6,147 bases of DNA, taken from the NCBI GenBank assembly GCA_903930035.1, contig CAIYXG010000517.1, positions 1 to 6,147 on the forward strand. Direction: 5' to 3'. This DNA is from an uncultured Actinomycetes bacterium. GTDB lineage: Bacteria > Actinomycetota > Acidimicrobiia > Acidimicrobiales > Microtrichaceae. Below, one piece after another: positions 4,898 through 6,147 of the stretch (its first letter is position 1; the number at the start of each line of letters is the position of its first letter). A model generated the notes under the pieces. It did not search any database. It was not told where the DNA came from and was given only the letters and a program-made list of their open reading frames with translations. A program made the position numbers and the translations under genes.

Positions 4898-6147
4898 GTG
4901 GCCTACAACATCGCTGACCTCTTCGAGCACACCGTCGACGCCGTCCCCGACCGGCTCTGCCTGGTCGACGGCGACCGCACCTTCACCTTCGCCGAGCTGG
5001 ACGCCCGCGCGAACCGCATCGGCCACTGGCTGGCCGAGCAGGGCGTGGAGCCCGGCGACCACGTCGGCATCTACGCCATGAACTCCGAGCAGTGGGTGTC
5101 GGCCATGCTCGGGACGCTCAAGGTGCGGGCGGTGCCGATCAACGTGAACTACCGCTACGTCGAGGCGGAGCTGTCCTACCTGGTGAACAACGCCCAGCTC
5201 GTGGCGTGCGTGTTCGACCAGGAGTACGCACCCCGGCTGGCCCACGTGGCCCCCCACGCCCCGAACATGCGCATCCTCTGCCACATCGAGGACGGGTCCG
5301 GCGAGGACACCTCGGCGCTCGGCTCGACGGCGTTCGAGGACGCGGCGGCGTCGGGCAGCCCCGAGCGCGACTTCCCGGAGCGGTCCGGGGACGACGTCTA
5401 CATCATCTACACGGGCGGCACGACGGGCATGCCGAAGGGCGTGATGTGGCGGTCCGAGGACATCTTCTTCGGCCTGGCCCAGGGCATCGACGCCGTGACC
5501 GGCGAGCGGGTGGCGTCGGAGTACTCGCGGGCGGAGCAGGCGGCGGCGTCGGAGTCGCAGATGGTCTTCCTGGTGATCCCGCCGCTCATGCACGGCGCCG
5601 CGCAGATCGCCACCCTCAGCCAGTGGTTCCTGGGCAACGCCACCGTCCTGCAGCGGAAGTTCGACGCGGAAGAGGTCTGGCAGCTCGTCCACGACCACAA
5701 GATCAGCGCCGCGATGATCACGGGCGACGCCGTTGCCCGGCCCATGATCGAGGCGCTCGAGGCCAACCCGGGCCGCTGGGCCACCGACTCGTTCTTCGTC
5801 CTGTCGTCGAGCGCGGCGTTGTTCAGCCAGACCGTGAAGGACCGCTTCCTCGAGGCGTTCCCCAACATGATGATCATCGACTCGATCGGCTCCACCGAGG
5901 GCGGCTTCAACGGGCTCAAGTACGCCGAGAAGGGCGCCCGGATCAGCGGCGGCGGCCCGACCGTGACGCCGGGTGCCGACGTCGTCATCCTTGACGAGGA
6001 CCTCCAGCTGATCCCGCAGGGCGACGACCGCATCGGCAAGCTCGGCCGGACCGGCAACATCCCGCTCGGCTACTTCAACGACCCCGAGAAGACGGCAGAG
6101 AACTTCGTGGTGGCGGCCGACGGGCGGCGCTACGCGGTCGGCGGCGA
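4898..6147 (+). CDS. Acyl-CoA synthetase, FadD19-like AMP-dependent ligase (C-terminus off right edge)
   Basis: The enzyme activates a carboxylic acid with ATP and CoA through an acyl-adenylate. The 416 complete codons cover the large N-terminal domain; roughly 120-130 residues, including the C-terminal domain with its catalytic Lys, lie beyond the window. Visible motifs are the P-loop YTGGTTGMPKG at 171-181, IPPLMHGAAQ at 227-236, DSIGSTEG at 328-335 (adenine/acyl pocket, Glu334), GYFNDPEKTAENF at 391-403 and RYAVGGD at 411-417. The overall pattern (N-terminal NIADLFEHTVDAVPDR, ASGSPERDF at 151-159, KGVMWR at 180-185) recalls mycobacterial FadD19-type steroid side-chain CoA ligases; the substrate is unproven, and medium- or long-chain fatty acids are equally possible. 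The GTG at 4898 is fixed as the start by an in-frame TAG at 4886-4888. The frame is open to the window end. Its place after the WS/DGAT gene suggests it supplies acyl-CoA. The usual P before GD in RYxxPGD-type motifs is G here. Confidence 0.94.
   Translation, partial: MAYNIADLFEHTVDAVPDRLCLVDGDRTFTFAELDARANRIGHWLAEQGVEPGDHVGIYAMNSEQWVSAMLGTLKVRAVPINVNYRYVEAELSYLVNNAQLVACVFDQEYAPRLAHVAPHAPNMRILCHIEDGSGEDTSALGSTAFEDAAASGSPERDFPERSGDDVYIIYTGGTTGMPKGVMWRSEDIFFGLAQGIDAVTGERVASEYSRAEQAAASESQMVFLVIPPLMHGAAQIATLSQWFLGNATVLQRKFDAEEVWQLVHDHKISAAMITGDAVARPMIEALEANPGRWATDSFFVLSSSAALFSQTVKDRFLEAFPNMMIIDSIGSTEGGFNGLKYAEKGARISGGGPTVTPGADVVILDEDLQLIPQGDDRIGKLGRTGNIPLGYFNDPEKTAENFVVAADGRRYAVGG

Noticed and set aside
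3311..5698. Minus-strand open frame of about 795 codons opposite the WS/DGAT and acyl-CoA synthetase genes.
   Set aside because: It is a codon-bias shadow: both plus-strand genes have intact catalytic motifs, and the antisense translation (His/Arg/Val/Gly-rich) resembles no family.
5092..5994. Plus-strand 300-codon open frame inside the acyl-CoA synthetase region.
   Set aside because: It is out of frame with the AMP-binding motifs, which lie in the frame starting at 4898; its translation is low-complexity.
1..6147. Search for mobile elements, CRISPR, tRNA/rRNA, defence or biosynthetic-cluster genes.
   Set aside because: No transposase or integrase motifs, terminal repeats, spaced repeats or RNA gene signatures seen; the window is filled by five metabolic and membrane genes with uniform base composition.

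Overview
The window is very GC-rich DNA with almost uniformly G/C third codon positions, and it is densely packed with genes. The families suggest a lipid-metabolising actinobacterium: a WS/DGAT wax ester/triacylglycerol synthase, a FadD19-like acyl-CoA synthetase, a LipM-like hydrolase, an actinobacterial-type YibE/F membrane protein and an acetoacetyl-CoA synthetase-like enzyme. Possible leaderless starts fit this. Acidimicrobiia (Iamia/Ilumatobacter-like) is my guess from general impression; no rRNA or other marker in the window confirms it.

Layout: three genes lie head to tail on the minus strand, read from 3154 down to 1: a membrane-anchored alpha/beta hydrolase (1883-3154), a YibE/F family multipass membrane protein (449-1864), and the first 134 codons of an acetoacetate-CoA ligase-like enzyme (1-403, running off the left edge). 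Gaps are 18 and 45 bp. A 144-bp divergent intergenic region (3155-3298) separates them from two plus-strand genes: a WS/DGAT O-acyltransferase with a lysine/alanine-rich C-terminal tail (3299-4852), and 45 bp later an acyl-CoA synthetase (4898-6147, running off the right edge).

Taken together the locus looks like acyl-lipid metabolism. The acyl-CoA synthetase would make acyl-CoA, the WS/DGAT would esterify it into storage lipid, the hydrolase could release acyl groups again, and the acetoacetate-CoA ligase would return ketone-body carbon to the acyl-CoA pool. YibE/F has no established role here. This functional link is inferred from family and position only.

The most interesting non-coding signal is a -10-like hexamer (pattern NAGNNT) placed exactly 6 nt before the start codon of four of the five genes, as expected for leaderless transcripts. 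The fifth gene has a similar hexamer about 50 nt upstream and a clear ribosome binding site. I see no RNA genes, mobile elements, CRISPR arrays, phage genes or defence genes, and no convincing new system.
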